NCBI GenBank assembly: GCA_033557465.1
Contig: JAWIIG010000037.1
Location: forward strand, 2,108,001-2,172,000
DNA: 64,000 nt
Source: Ichthyophis bannanicus
Lineage: Eukaryota > Chordata > Amphibia > Gymnophiona > Ichthyophiidae
Reading direction: 5' to 3'
A program made the translations under genes and the position numbers. Of the stretch, positions 21,598 through 31,949 are shown in pieces; positions within the stretch are counted from its first letter, which is position 1; each line of letters starts with the position of its first letter. Under the pieces are notes generated by a model. The model was not told the origin of the DNA. It did no database searches and worked only from the letters and a program-made list of their open reading frames with translations.

Positions 21598-21960
21598 GAC
21601 ACACGCACAAAAGCACATACCTAACAACACTCCCCATGACAAAGACACACATATGCACTCCTCTATCACCCCATGATATGCACACAAACACACATACACA
21701 CACACACATATACATATGCATGCACCTCCCAACACCCCCCCCCATTGCACACATATACATGCATACATACCTGTACCTGACATCTCCTCTAAAACTTATA
21801 CACATTCATGTACCCGTCCAACAACCCCATGATACATACATACATCCTCCCAATTACTCTCTATGATGTACAAACACACGTACTCCCAATACACCAACTA
21901 ACACAGACACACACACATGTAGCCCCAAACACCCCACTTGATACACACACATGCATGCAC
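21598..21960. repeat. CA-rich low-complexity / microsatellite tract
   Basis: A CA/CATA-rich tract has short pure (CA)n runs near 21,690-21,706 and repeated 'cacacatatacat'. Cysteine- or threonine-rich frames read across it are composition artefacts. Confidence 0.8.
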
Positions 21961-22914
21961 TCCCAATAGCACCCATTAGGGCTGGCCTAAGAGGTGAACG
22001 TGTGAGGCACTGGATCAGGGTACACACCAATAGGGGCACAGGAAGCCTGCCTCACAGGATTTCTTCCAGTCTGCCCTCTGTTTTATACATTAATACATCC
22101 ATTTTCCCTCACTCCTGTGGCTGTGCCATACCCATGCCACACTGCTGGCAACTTGAGCATAGCACAGCTATGAAAAAAGCAAATCCTATTCAGCCTCATA
22201 TAACTGGCATATCTGCATGATGCCCGACAGGAGTGCATGCAGGGGAAGGGGGGCAACCTATGTCCCAGACACCAAATATCTGAGAGGCTTGCTCTGTGTT
22301 TTTTCCCATACCCCCTGGCTGGACACCCACACTGGCAGCCTGGTTCTCTGATACCCTCGCTATCTGTGCAGGCTCTGTGGTCAGTTGCCAAACACCACAT
22401 CTCACAGCTCTCCACTACTGAACATGGGACATCCAAGGGGCACAAAAGTGCATCCAGGCCTCTCTGCTATTGTGGTATGTGAGCTGCTTCCAACTCTACC
22501 CTATCTCTTTGAGCTCTGTCACCTAGCATGGTACCATTTTCATCACCTCCCCCCTTCCCATCTAATAATGCACCACTTCGTCCCTTTTTAGACTGCTACA
22601 TGTGCCATGGATATTATGACATTAGAGGGCATGGCATAGGAAGCCCAGTTGTGTGACTTCAGACAACAGCACTGGCCCCCTCACATTTATGCTGATACGT
22701 TCTTTAGCCAGGCCAATGGCCACCCCGAAGAGTGCCAGTAAGATACAGTAATACAACCTACCGGATGGTACATATGTGTGTGGAACATGCACACAATGCT
22801 GACAGGACAATTGGGTGGGTAGACAATCATTATATTGAGAGTGATAGCATTGCACTGTTCACTTACAGGAGATGACCCTCTGACCCTCGCTATCTCTTTA
22901 TTACTCTCAGCACT
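21961..22914. other. Unassigned sequence
   Basis: No recognisable transposon protein or exon is seen. The position between two Harbinger remnants and next to an L2-like insertion suggests decayed transposon DNA, but no motif proves it. Confidence 0.3.
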
Positions 22915-25075
22915 CTCAAAGTGCCTCTGCCTATGACCCCTCCCTCCCTTTCTGCCCAAACCTTGGCTGACTATTTCCATGACAAAATCCACAAGATCAC
23001 CCTTCAATTCCCCACAAAGTCAGTTACTTGCCCTCTTCCCCACTCACCCTCTACCTCTGCTACCCTCTCTTCCTTTCCTGTGAGCTCTGAAGAGGAAACT
23101 GCACACCTTTTTTCTTCCTCCAAACTCACCACCTGTTCTTCTGATCCTATCCCACCCGTCTCCTAAGTCCCATTTCCTCCACTGTTGTCCCTTTCATCTC
23201 TTATATTCTCAACCTATCGCTCTCCACTGCAACTGTCCCTGCAGCCTTCAAGCTTGCTGTAGTTACACCTCTCCTCAAGAAACCCTCACTTGATCCCACC
23301 TGTCCTTCTGATTATTGACCAATCTCCCTCCTCTCTTTCGTTTCTAAACTACTAACACATGGTTCATTGCCGCTGCCTTGACTTCCTCTCCTCTCATGCC
23401 CTCCTGGATCCTTTACAATTTGGCTTTCGTCCTTTAAACTCTACTGAAACAGCTCTTGCCAAAGTCTCCAGTGACATGTTTCTGGCAAAATCCAAGGGCC
23501 TTTATTCTCATCCTTCTTGACCTCTCTGCTGCTTTTGACACTGTTGACCACAACCTTCTCCTTGATACCCTTACCTCGCTTGGTTTTAAGGGCTCTGTAC
23601 TATCCTGGTTCTCCTTCTATCTCTCCCATCACTCTTTCAGTGTTAGTTCTGGTGGCTCCTCCTCTTCTGCTATCCCGCTCTCAGTTGGTGTACCCCAAGG
23701 ATCTGTCTAGGGTCCGATCCTTTCCTCTCTCTTGGTGCACTCATCTCTTCCCAGGCTTTAGTACCATCTTTATGCCGATGACTACCAGATCTACCTCTCT
23801 ATGCCTGAAATCTCTCCGGCAGTCTAGACCTGGATCTCTGCCTGCCTTTCTGATATTGCTGCTTGGATGTCTTACCACCGCTTAAAATTGAACATGGCCA
23901 AGACTGAGCTTCTTATCTTTTCCCCTAAAACTCCTCTCCTTTTCTCCTTTCTCAGTCTCTGCGGATAACTCTCTACTCCTTCCTGTTTTCTTGACTTGCA
24001 ACCTTGGGTTGTCTTTTGACTCCTCTCTCTCCTCCACACACATCCATCTGATAGCTAAGACCTGCCATTTCTTTCTCTATAACATCAACAAAATCTGTCC
24101 ATTCCTTTCTGAACACACCACTAAGACGTTTATCCACTCCTTAATCACCTCCCGTCTTGACTACTGTAATCTACTCCTTGCTGGTCTCTCTTTGAATATC
24201 TCTCTCCCCTTCAATCTGTTCAACGCTCTACTGGCGGCTAATCTTCTGCCAGCCTTGTCATGCCCATATCATGCCTCTTTTCTAGTCACTTCATTGGCTC
24301 CCTATCCGTTTCTGCATCCAGTTCAAACTTCTCCTGTTGACCTATAAATGCATTCACTCTGCAGCTCCTCAGTACCTTTCTTCTCTTATCTCTCCTTATA
24401 ACCCCCCTCGGGAACTCTGCTCTTCTAGCAAACTATTTCTATCTGTGCCCTTCTCTTCTACTGCTAACTCCATACTTTGCTCCTTTCACATTGCTGCACC
24501 TTATGCCTGGAGCAAACTACCTGTTTCTGTACGCCAGGCACCCTCTCTAACCCTCTTCAAATATTACTCCTCTTCTCAAGTCACTTCATTGGCTACCTAT
24601 CCATTTCCGCATCCAGTTCAAACTTCTCCTGCTGGCTTATAAATGCATTCATTCTGCAGCTCCTCACTACCTTTCTTCTCTCCTTACACCCCCGCCCCCT
24701 CAGGAACTCAGCTCTTCTGGCAAACTGCTTCTATCTGTGCCCTTCTTCTATTGCTAACTCCAGACTTTGCTCCTTTCACCTTGCTGCACCTTATGCCTGG
24801 AACAAACTACCTGTGTCTGTACACCAGGCACCTTCTCTGACCCCTTTCAAATCCAGGCTGAAAACTCACCCCTTCGCTGCTGCTTTTGGATCTTGACTCA
24901 CCTGATCTCCTTGTTTTTTTACCTTTCCGCCTTGTTTTATCCCTGTCTACACCTTCTGTGTTGTCTGTCTTGACTAGATTGTAAGTTCTGATGAGCAGGG
25001 ACTGTCTCTTACATGTCTGTGCAGCGCTGTGTATGACTTGTAGCGCTGTACAAATGCTCAGTAGTAGTAGTAGTA
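22915..25075 (+). mobile_element. L2-like LINE, degraded, with internal duplication
   Basis: Pieces of ORF2 appear in order. The linker is near 22,921-23,166 (LADYFHDKIHKI). The RT with [30 protein letters not shown] and a YADD-type YADDYQIYLS is near 23,510-23,800. The C-terminal region is near 24,000-24,890. The 3' UTR has 'gactagattgtaagttctga' and ends in (tag)n at 25,060-25,075. Many stops and shifts are present. The C-terminal region is tandemly duplicated (24,266-24,866). Confidence 0.8.
24266..24866 (+). repeat. Tandem duplication of about 300 bp in an L2-like C-terminus
   Basis: Two head-to-tail units (about 24,266-24,565 and 24,566-24,866) both begin around 'agtcacttcattggct', run through 'cagttcaaacttctcctg' and 'ccttatgcctggagcaaact' (second unit 'ccttatgcctggaacaaact'), and end around 'caggcaccctctctaaccc'. 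Unit identity is high but not complete. LINE ORF2 normally has this block once. Confidence 0.85.
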
Positions 25076-25089
25076 ATGACTCCAGCATT

Positions 25090-25830
25090 GGATATATGAG
25101 CTATTCCCTTGAAGAGAGCCCTGTGTCACAGGAGAATTGACTGCAGGAAGATGGTGGCAGATGAGGTGCTGGGGCAGAGGTTTGGAAGACATGAGCAGCA
25201 GTAAGGAACTGAGAAGGTCACCAGTTCTGCTGATCGGTTGGTGGAGGAAGGGTTTGATATGGAGGGTGCCAATCTTCAGCTTCTGCCTCTCTCTTTTTTT
25301 ATGACAATGTGGCTGCCAAGGGTGCAGGAAGGAGTGACAGCCAGAATCAATGAAGCTGTCGCTGGCAGTTTCTGCACTGCATTGAGCCACTCCTGCAGCA
25401 GAATCGGGTATACCAGGCTTGGTATTCAGTGAAGTTAGAACTGCTGAGATAGTCCATTGCCCTCCAGGAAAGACTGCTGCAGGCAATGCAGCACCCTGAT
25501 GCATCCATCATGCAGCTGATCTGGTCCCTGCAGCAATACATAGGTGCAAAAGTCATGGTCCTCCCCCTTTCCACCACAATGCTTCTATATATGCCCTTCT
25601 GTAGCTGCCCCAAAAAGGAAGTGCCTGCATCAGCTATTACCACTAACATCACACCCTCCAGCTCTGCCATCCTTGTGCCACCCTCATCTCACCCACAATC
25701 CTATCATCATGTATACTGGGACTTGATCTCCATGGAATGGGAGAACCCCTTTGATTTTTCCCCTTCCACAAGTCTGCTGTGCTGGCTGATGACTCTGATA
25801 GCTCCTTAGTATCAAACAAGTCAACAACCA
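25090..25830 (+). pseudogene. Probable Myb-like Harbinger gene remnant
   Basis: Plus-strand frames here carry coding-like segments without a clear domain, for example MQHPDASIMQLIWSLQQYIG near 25,486. The call rests on position: it faces the minus-strand transposase as the second gene does in copy 1. Sequence evidence alone is weak. Confidence 0.35.
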
Positions 25831-26194
25831 GCACAGCAATACCACAAAATAGGCTGGATCAGGAGGTTGGTGCAGAGATTAAGGTGTAAAGGGGGGGGGG
25901 GGGGGTCAGAGACGGGGACATGGAAATAGGTACAGCCATCTTCTCATAGGCTGATAGGCTATGTTGGAAGGGATGGTGACTGGTTTCTGAAGGGTGGAGG
26001 AGTAGAGGTGTTGGAGGAGGGATGTATAGGAATGCTGCTGTGGTGGGAGAAGGGCATGGTGATCAGAATGCCACTCTTATATCACGTGCACTTGTAAATA
26101 AAAACACACCTTCACATGAAGTGCTGTGTATGAGGTCATTTCTTGTAGCTCTGCCTTGTTGGTACAGTTGTCCAGTTTCCCTTTGCCTTGGGCC

Positions 26195-27120
26195 TTCTGT
26201 ATCAGCATAATGATCTTCATCTGCAATGTCCTGTTTTTCAAGCAAGAGTTGTTGGCACTGCAATGTAAAACTGTGGAGTATGTAGCAAGCCCTGAGGATT
26301 TCATATACTCTGGCAGTAGATCAGTTCACCCTCAGATCTGTCAAAGCACCAGAGATGGCTCTTGAGCTGGCTAAAGGTATTCTCTATGATTTCCCATGTG
26401 TGTCTGTGGGCTCTGTTGTATCACTCTTCAGTCTGTATCTGCAGTGTCACAATGGGGGTCAGGAGTCAGCTTCTCAATGAGTGACCTCTGTTGCCTGCAT
26501 TTAAAGAGCAAGAAGGGATATCTGTTGGGTTTGGGACCAATGTGCTTCATGTGGTTGGTGCACAGTGCAGGTATGGCCTCTGCCAGGTGCTGCATCTCCC
26601 AGGGAATGTGGTGTCTCCATGTATGTGCTTGTCTAGGTGGGGGAGTGGGAAAGTATATGGCTTACCTAACAGTCATCCACTGGTTATTTTGGCATTCTCA
26701 AATCTCTCATAGATTCTGGAATGGATGAGGAAATAGGCATCATGGCAGGAACCCGGAAATCTAGGAAAAACATTTGTTATCTCACCCATGCTGGAAGAGT
26801 GGAATACCTTTCTTTACTGGTAGGTGGCCTTCCTCCCTCATGGGAGGCCTGAAGACCACATACGTGCAATCAACTAAATTCAGCAGTGATAGGAATCCTG
26901 CCATCTCATGAAATTTTATCGTAGTTTCTTTTCTCTGCTGCATTCTCTATGGGAAGGCTGCATATTCAGCTGTGTTAGTTAGGAAGGCCCTCAAATACTG
27001 GGAGATGCACTGTGATACAGCTGACTGGTTGCAGCCTGCAGTGACAGTCATAACACATTGGAAGCTGTCAGTGGAATTTGAGGTGGACAGGCATAGGCAG
27101 ACCCCTGTGTGTGGTGGAAT
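26195..27120 (-). pseudogene. HARBI1-like transposase pseudogene
   Basis: Reading the minus strand from 27,080 down, landmarks occur in family order. The helix-turn-helix-like NQSAVSQCISQYLRAFL comes first, then FHEMAGFLSLLNLVDCTYV (first catalytic Asp region), FPGSCHDAYFLIHSRIYERF near 26,740, YNRAHRHTWEIIENTFSQL near 26,400 (family pattern YN-AH--TR-VVE--FG-LK), and the C-terminal helix CYILHSFTLQCQQ near 26,250. Stops and shifts interrupt the frame, so it is inactive. Confidence 0.75.
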
Positions 27121-27345
27121 GGAAAAGTGGCTCTAGCTTTTGGCAGAGATGGTGGCAAGCTGTCTTATCAAAGCAGAATCTAGTGAGGCACTACTCAGCT
27201 GTGAGGTCCATGAATTGGGTTCTTGGCTTGTAGAACCTATGATATGGGTGGCTACTGCTAGCCATCCTGCTTTTCTGGTGGCCCTCATGCAGCAAGGCCA
27301 ACACAATGTGCTAAGTTCATCCATGGCTTCTACTTCACACCACTA

Positions 27346-27799
27346 GCACTCTGTGACTCCCACCACCAGCACCGAAAACACTGCATATATACCTCTTCAC
27401 ACTCATACACACCCACCTCTCCAAACATTCTCAAGTCACCCAGATACACCCACATACAGACAAGCAGAAGGGACCCATACAGAGACACAGAGGCTGGGGG
27501 TTAAAGCAAGGGTCACAGTAGGCACAGGACACTTGGGCAATGGGAATACTGATACAGTGAGGGCCAGGGTGGGGTACCTGGGATATGTGGGATTTACAAA
27601 GCTGGGTGGTGGTAGTCTGGGAGTTAGTGGTTTCGGGTTATTGGAGAGGTTGGGTTAGAGACAGACACAGGACAGAGAAGGTAGCTCATGTGGACACAGA
27701 TAATGGTCAAGCCAATGATTCACAAACCTAGCTCTTGGCTTGTTTAGGGATACCACTCTGCATGTCTCTGGGCATTTGTAAAATACGTCATGGCCATGC
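27346..27799. other. Unassigned sequence
   Basis: ACAC-rich sequence near 27,390-27,470 grades into a G-rich stretch. An open frame exists but has low-complexity composition and no domain. It may be a transposon flank. Confidence 0.3.
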
Positions 27800-28785
27800 A
27801 GATGCAGTTTTGTGCTGATGACTCTCAAATCTTTATATCTTCACCTGATATTTCTCCTTCACTTATATCTTTGTTTGTTTATTTGACCACGCTGTCTGGA
27901 TGTCTCATCACCATCTGAAATTGAACATGGTTAAAACCGAACTTCTTATCTTTCCTCCTAAATGCTCCTCCCACCTTCCTCCTTTCTCCACCACTGTTGA
28001 CAATACTCTTCTTCTTCCTGTTTCTTCAGCCCACAGCCTTGGGGGTCACCTTTGACTCCTCTCTTTCCTTCTCCTCACATATTCAAGCAAATTGCTAAAA
28101 CCTGTCATTTCTTTCTCTTTAACATTAACAAAATTTGCCCCTTCCTTTCTGAACACACAACAAAAATTCTTGTCAACTCTTTAGTTACCTCCTGTCTTGA
28201 CTACTGCAACCTCCTCCTTGCTGGTCTCCCTCAGAGTCATCTCTCTCCTCTTCAATCTATTCAGAACTCTGAGGTGTGGTTAATCTTCTGCCAGCCCCGT
28301 TACACTCCTATAACCCCTCTTCTGAAATCACTTCACTGGTTCCCCTTCCACATCCATTTCAAACTTCTTCTTCTAACCTATAAATGCTACTGCCCCTCAT
28401 TATCTTTCTTTTCTCTTCTCTCCCTACACCCCTCCTCGTCAACTTTGCTCCTCCTCTGGTTTCCTCTCTATGCCTTTTTCTTCTAATGCCAACTCCAGAC
28501 TTTGATCCTTTCACCTTGCTGCTCCTTATGTCTGGAACAAGTTTTCTCTAGCCTTACATCAAGTCTCATCTCTCTCCCTCTTCAAATCCATACTAAAGGC
28601 CTACCTCTTTGAAGCTGCTTTTGGATCCTAATCTCTTGTTTCCTTGTGTTTCCTCTCCCTATTGACCCCTTATTTCTCTTGTATTGTATTGTATTGTATT
28701 GTCTGTCTTAACTAGATTGTAAGCTCTTCAAGCAGGAACTGTCTTCTTACTGTGCACTGTGTATGATTAATAGTATTAGTAGTAG
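27800..28785 (+). mobile_element. L2-like LINE 3' portion (second copy)
   Basis: It begins at the RT catalytic region (FCADDSQIFISSPDISPS, a YADD variant). It continues through C-terminal segments homologous to the copy at 22,915 ('ctgtcttgactactgcaacc', 'gctgctccttatgtctggaa') and ends with 'actagattgtaagctcttca' and a TAG/TAT-rich tail. A (attgt)n microsatellite sits at 28,682. It contains many stops and lacks the 5' half. Confidence 0.75.
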
Positions 28786-29435
28786 GCACAGGGCCATCCA
28801 GGTCATGACTGTAAATGCCCCTGGAATGCTCCATTAAGAGATATGAACATGTGGACGTTTCTGAGGCAGAAACATGCAGTTCATGGCCTTTCCAAAATTG
28901 TGATCTATGTGTGTCTGCAGCTTCCACGGTTTTCTGGCATCATTGACATATTTAGATTGCAAATAGGACTTTAAAATTAACCCTAAAAGCACTGAATATA
29001 CTTGTAATGGACCGACTTCTGTCAGCTACAAACATAGCAGAATATTCAATCACTATACATTTAGCTAAGTGGTTTAATTTAGGCCTGTTAAAAAAGTTTC
29101 TTTTGGTACTAAAAAGTAGGCCTAAAATAAACCATTTAATTATATGTATAGCAGTTGGATATTACCAGTGTTCAAGCCACCACCCGAATTCCACCCTAGT
29201 TCCACACAAATAATGTTGAAGAAGTTAAAGCAATTTTTGCTGGCACTATTTGTACAGTGCCTTTGAAAACTGGTGGCCAACACTTACTGTATATATTTAC
29301 CAGCAACTGATACACATTTAAGTCCTTTCGAATATTGGCCATAAGAAATATCTAGACATAAAGCCTGGAAAATCATCTATTTTTAAAGAAAACATTTATG
29401 TACATATTTTTTTCAGTGCAAATTAATGTCTCCAC
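28786..29435. other. Unassigned intronic sequence
   Basis: AT-rich, with short frames only. I looked for the next exon of the minus-strand FRMPD-like gene here and did not find one. Confidence 0.35.
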
Positions 29436-30335
29436 TTACTAAGCTGAGTTAATGTGCACATTAATATGCATTAATTCAATTTAACACATTAAATAATGCA
29501 AGCCTTTTTACTAAGGGGATCATTTTAGAAACTCTATGCATGATTTGCATGTTTGAAAATTCTCATTAACATGTAGAAATCACATCCATGTCCCAAGAAC
29601 CATTTTATAAAGACCCAAATTTACATGTGTATACCCCGATCACATCTATGTTGCACTGGACTGTAGTAGGAGCATGACTGAGGTGATGACAAAAAGAGCC
29701 ACATCTATCTCCAATTTCACAATGGCACCACATGTTTAAACCTGGAAGTAGACACATCCATATTTAATCCTGCTCCTTGGCACGAATAAGCATATGAAAA
29801 GTGCTTGTTTCGGCCAGCTCTTAACAGAGGTATTCTTTTATTGTCATGATAATTTTTTTCCTTTCCAAGAAGGAATACATGCGTAAAGCCTCTTTATTTA
29901 CTTCTGCTGTGCTATCTGTCTCCATTTACAAAATGACAGGCTTGGATGTGTATGTGGTGATATATCCACCTGCACATTTTGAAATTTTGGCACATATATC
30001 TATGCTGTCGGTTCTGCCAAAGTCCACATTTTGCATATGCACATTTCTACAATCAACTGTCTCCCTGCATGTATTTGAGCCCTTATTCTGCCTGTCCCCG
30101 TTTTCTGGAAAGTGGAGGCGACATTTATCTTTCAGGGCAGAGATAGGTTGATTTAAGACCATATTTGCATGTGTTCAACTTCTCTGCTGCCTCTTCTACA
30201 GAATTTTGGATGTTTTAACTTGTATGTACTGGGGGGCACCTAAACAGCCTTCACTTGTGTGCTTAATTCAAATTAACATGCATAAATGTGCACTGAGGTG
30301 CATTAAAATGTTAACACAGCTAAGTAAATAAGGAT
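29436..30335. mobile_element. MITE-like element with long imperfect terminal inverted repeats
   Basis: The left end 'cttactaagctgagttaatg' and the right end 'taacacagctaagtaaataa' are imperfect reverse complements. The similarity extends about 50 bases inward through ATGCATTAAT-type motifs. There is no coding capacity. Boundaries are approximate and the superfamily is unknown. Confidence 0.5.
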
Positions 30336-30615
30336 CTTAATGACAAATATACCAGTGAATTTTCTAACTCTTATCAAAGGATCAATCTAACTGCTGAGCA
30401 GCTGCAGTATACTGTGGTCATTGTTAAGAGTGGTTAGATTATATAGAAGCAGAGTATTTGAATCTCATATTTAAACTGTGAGTGATTTCTGGGTATAACT
30501 GCCAGCATAGCAATATTTACTAATTATAGACATCTTTATTAATAATACACATACTAAGATGGTGTTGCAAAATTAGACATACCTCACAGTAACTAGGAGA
30601 AAAACTTTGACTTAC

Positions 30616-30752
30616 TCAATGTATTTGAAGGATATCTTTTGTGGCTTTGCACAGGTGAAAATTCTTTCCTGAATGTGCAATGCTGCCAATCGTAATGCCA
30701 TACTACACTTCATCTCTACAGCAAACCTTTCCTGGAGGACATCACTGCAGCT
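30616..30752 (-). CDS. frmpd1: FRMPD-family FERM-domain exon (downstream of the two)
   Basis: On the minus strand a 137-bp exon is bounded by an acceptor tract 'tgtctcttttcccag' and a donor 'gtaag'. It encodes 45 codons plus GA of a split glutamate codon: SCSDVLQERFAVEMKCSMAL, then RLAALHIQERIFTC, then PQKISFKYI. This is the FERM-domain segment following the exon at 56,876-56,995, which ends in phase 0 where this one starts. FRMPD proteins are PDZ-FERM scaffolds at the cell cortex; FRMPD1 binds G-protein-signalling regulators. I favour FRMPD1 over FRMPD3/4 from memory of the motif, so the paralogue is less certain than the family. Confidence 0.8.
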
Positions 30753-30916
30753 CTGGGAAAAGAGACAAATAATGAATTAACATTCCACAACAGCTACCGA
30801 AGCAAAAAGCTTGCCATAAATCACTTGAGGACATAAGACAATTGCATTGACTGAAAGGCCCAAGTTCTTGTTGTTATAGCAGGTATCTGAAGTAATTCTG
30901 TGATGAACATTAAGAG

Positions 30917-31357
30917 GGTAATTTTATAAAGAGCTTCTAGATTAACATAAGTTTCCATGTATGTATTTCAGTCTATTTTATAAAGTAAGGTACATGCATG
31001 CTTTACTTTATAAAATAAGGTGTAAATTTGTCAAAACTTTCCATTAATTTAAGCCATGAGCACTTACGCTGATGTAAATGCTCATGCTTAAATTTTTCAA
31101 GAATTTGTTTAAATTATAGTATTTTATAATTATGATTGTAAATTTTCATTCTCTTCATGTTCTACCCAAACTCCATCCTTGTGCTTGCCCACGGTTAAAA
31201 TACACGTGATCAGCCAACACGCATTCTTTGAGAATAGTAACCGCATCAAATACATGCATAAATGTCCATTTACATACATACATGACTAAAATACCTACAT
31301 TGATGTGCATAAACCCATGTGTAAATCTAGGCATAATTTGTAAAATCTCCCCCTAGG
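30917..31357. mobile_element. MITE-like element with short terminal inverted repeats
   Basis: The left end 'gagggtaattttataaag' and the right end 'tttgtaaaatctccccct' are imperfect reverse complements about 18 bases long, enclosing about 400 AT-rich bases with repeated 'ttttataaa' motifs. There is no coding capacity. A similar 'gggtaatttta' end occurs at about 56,064. Confidence 0.5.
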
Positions 31358-31388
31358 TGTCTAATGCAGCTGGCTAAACGTCAGAGAC

Positions 31389-31739
31389 TTGATGGGAGGA
31401 ACAGTTTCGTTATCTGCAATAGGAAAATGTGGTAGGGAGGTTCTGGAGGCTAAATTTAGGCTTTTAGGTAGGAAGTTGAAATCCAGAACTTCCAGGGTAG
31501 CATTCTCCGAAATGCTTCCCTTTCCACACACAGGACCCAAAAGGCAGGCAGAGCTCCGGAGTCTCAATGCGTGGATGAGACAATGGTGCAAGGATGAGGG
31601 TTTTGGATTTCTTAGGAACTGGGGAACATTCTGGGGAAAAGAGGGGCTCTTCAGAAGGGATGGGCTTCACCTTAACTGGGATGGAAGCAGGCTGCTGGCA
31701 TTAACCTTTAAAAAGGAGATAGAGCAGCTTTTAAACTAG
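31389..31739 (+). CDS. CR1 ORF1 C-terminal region (SGNH esterase-like)
   Basis: 117 codons are open up to a stop at 31,739. The segment AELRSLNAWMRQWCKDEGFG and the block GLFRRDGLHLNWDGSRLLAL match the C-terminal part of the esterase-like domain in CR1 ORF1 proteins, where the D-x-x-H pair (DGLH here) belongs to the catalytic triad. The N-terminal part with the nucleophile Ser block is only weakly visible (near TVSLSAIGKC). In CR1 the ORF1 protein binds element RNA. Confidence 0.6.
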   Translation: MMGGTVSLSAIGKCGREVLEAKFRLLGRKLKSRTSRVAFSEMLPFPHTGPKRQAELRSLNAWMRQWCKDEGFGFLRNWGTFWGKEGLFRRDGLHLNWDGSRLLALTFKKEIEQLLN

Positions 31740-31949
31740 ATAATAGGGGAAAGCCGACAGTCTCACAAGAGTGCATGGTTCGGAAGAATGTATCCTTGAA
31801 GGATACTACCAAAAGCAGAGAGGTTCCAAAAAAGAGTAAAGAAGCCCACATGCCCTCGAGTATGGAGCAGACAGAGCTTAAAGATTCGAAATTACCCATG
31901 CTTACCAATAGCCAGATTAATATGAATAAAATACAGTCTGTAAAATGCT

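Larger units (their letters stand above)
25076..27345 (-). mobile_element. PIF/Harbinger DNA transposon, degraded (copy 2)
   Basis: A minus-strand HARBI1-like transposase (26,195-27,120) lies next to plus-strand sequence (25,090-25,830) in the position of the Myb-like gene, the same convergent layout as copy 1. Terminal repeats were not found. The L2-like LINE at 22,915-25,075 abuts its left side and may have inserted into the element. Confidence 0.6.

Noticed and set aside
21379..21805. Long minus-strand frames over 21.4-21.8 kb, rich in Cys, Val, Ser and Pro
   Set aside because: They translate a purine-rich block and the CA/CATA microsatellite; composition explains their openness and no domain is present.
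28712..28927. Minus-strand 71-codon frame as a possible FRMPD-like downstream exon
   Set aside because: Sequence does not resemble the expected FERM continuation and overlaps an L2-like 3' tail; no good acceptor and donor pair.
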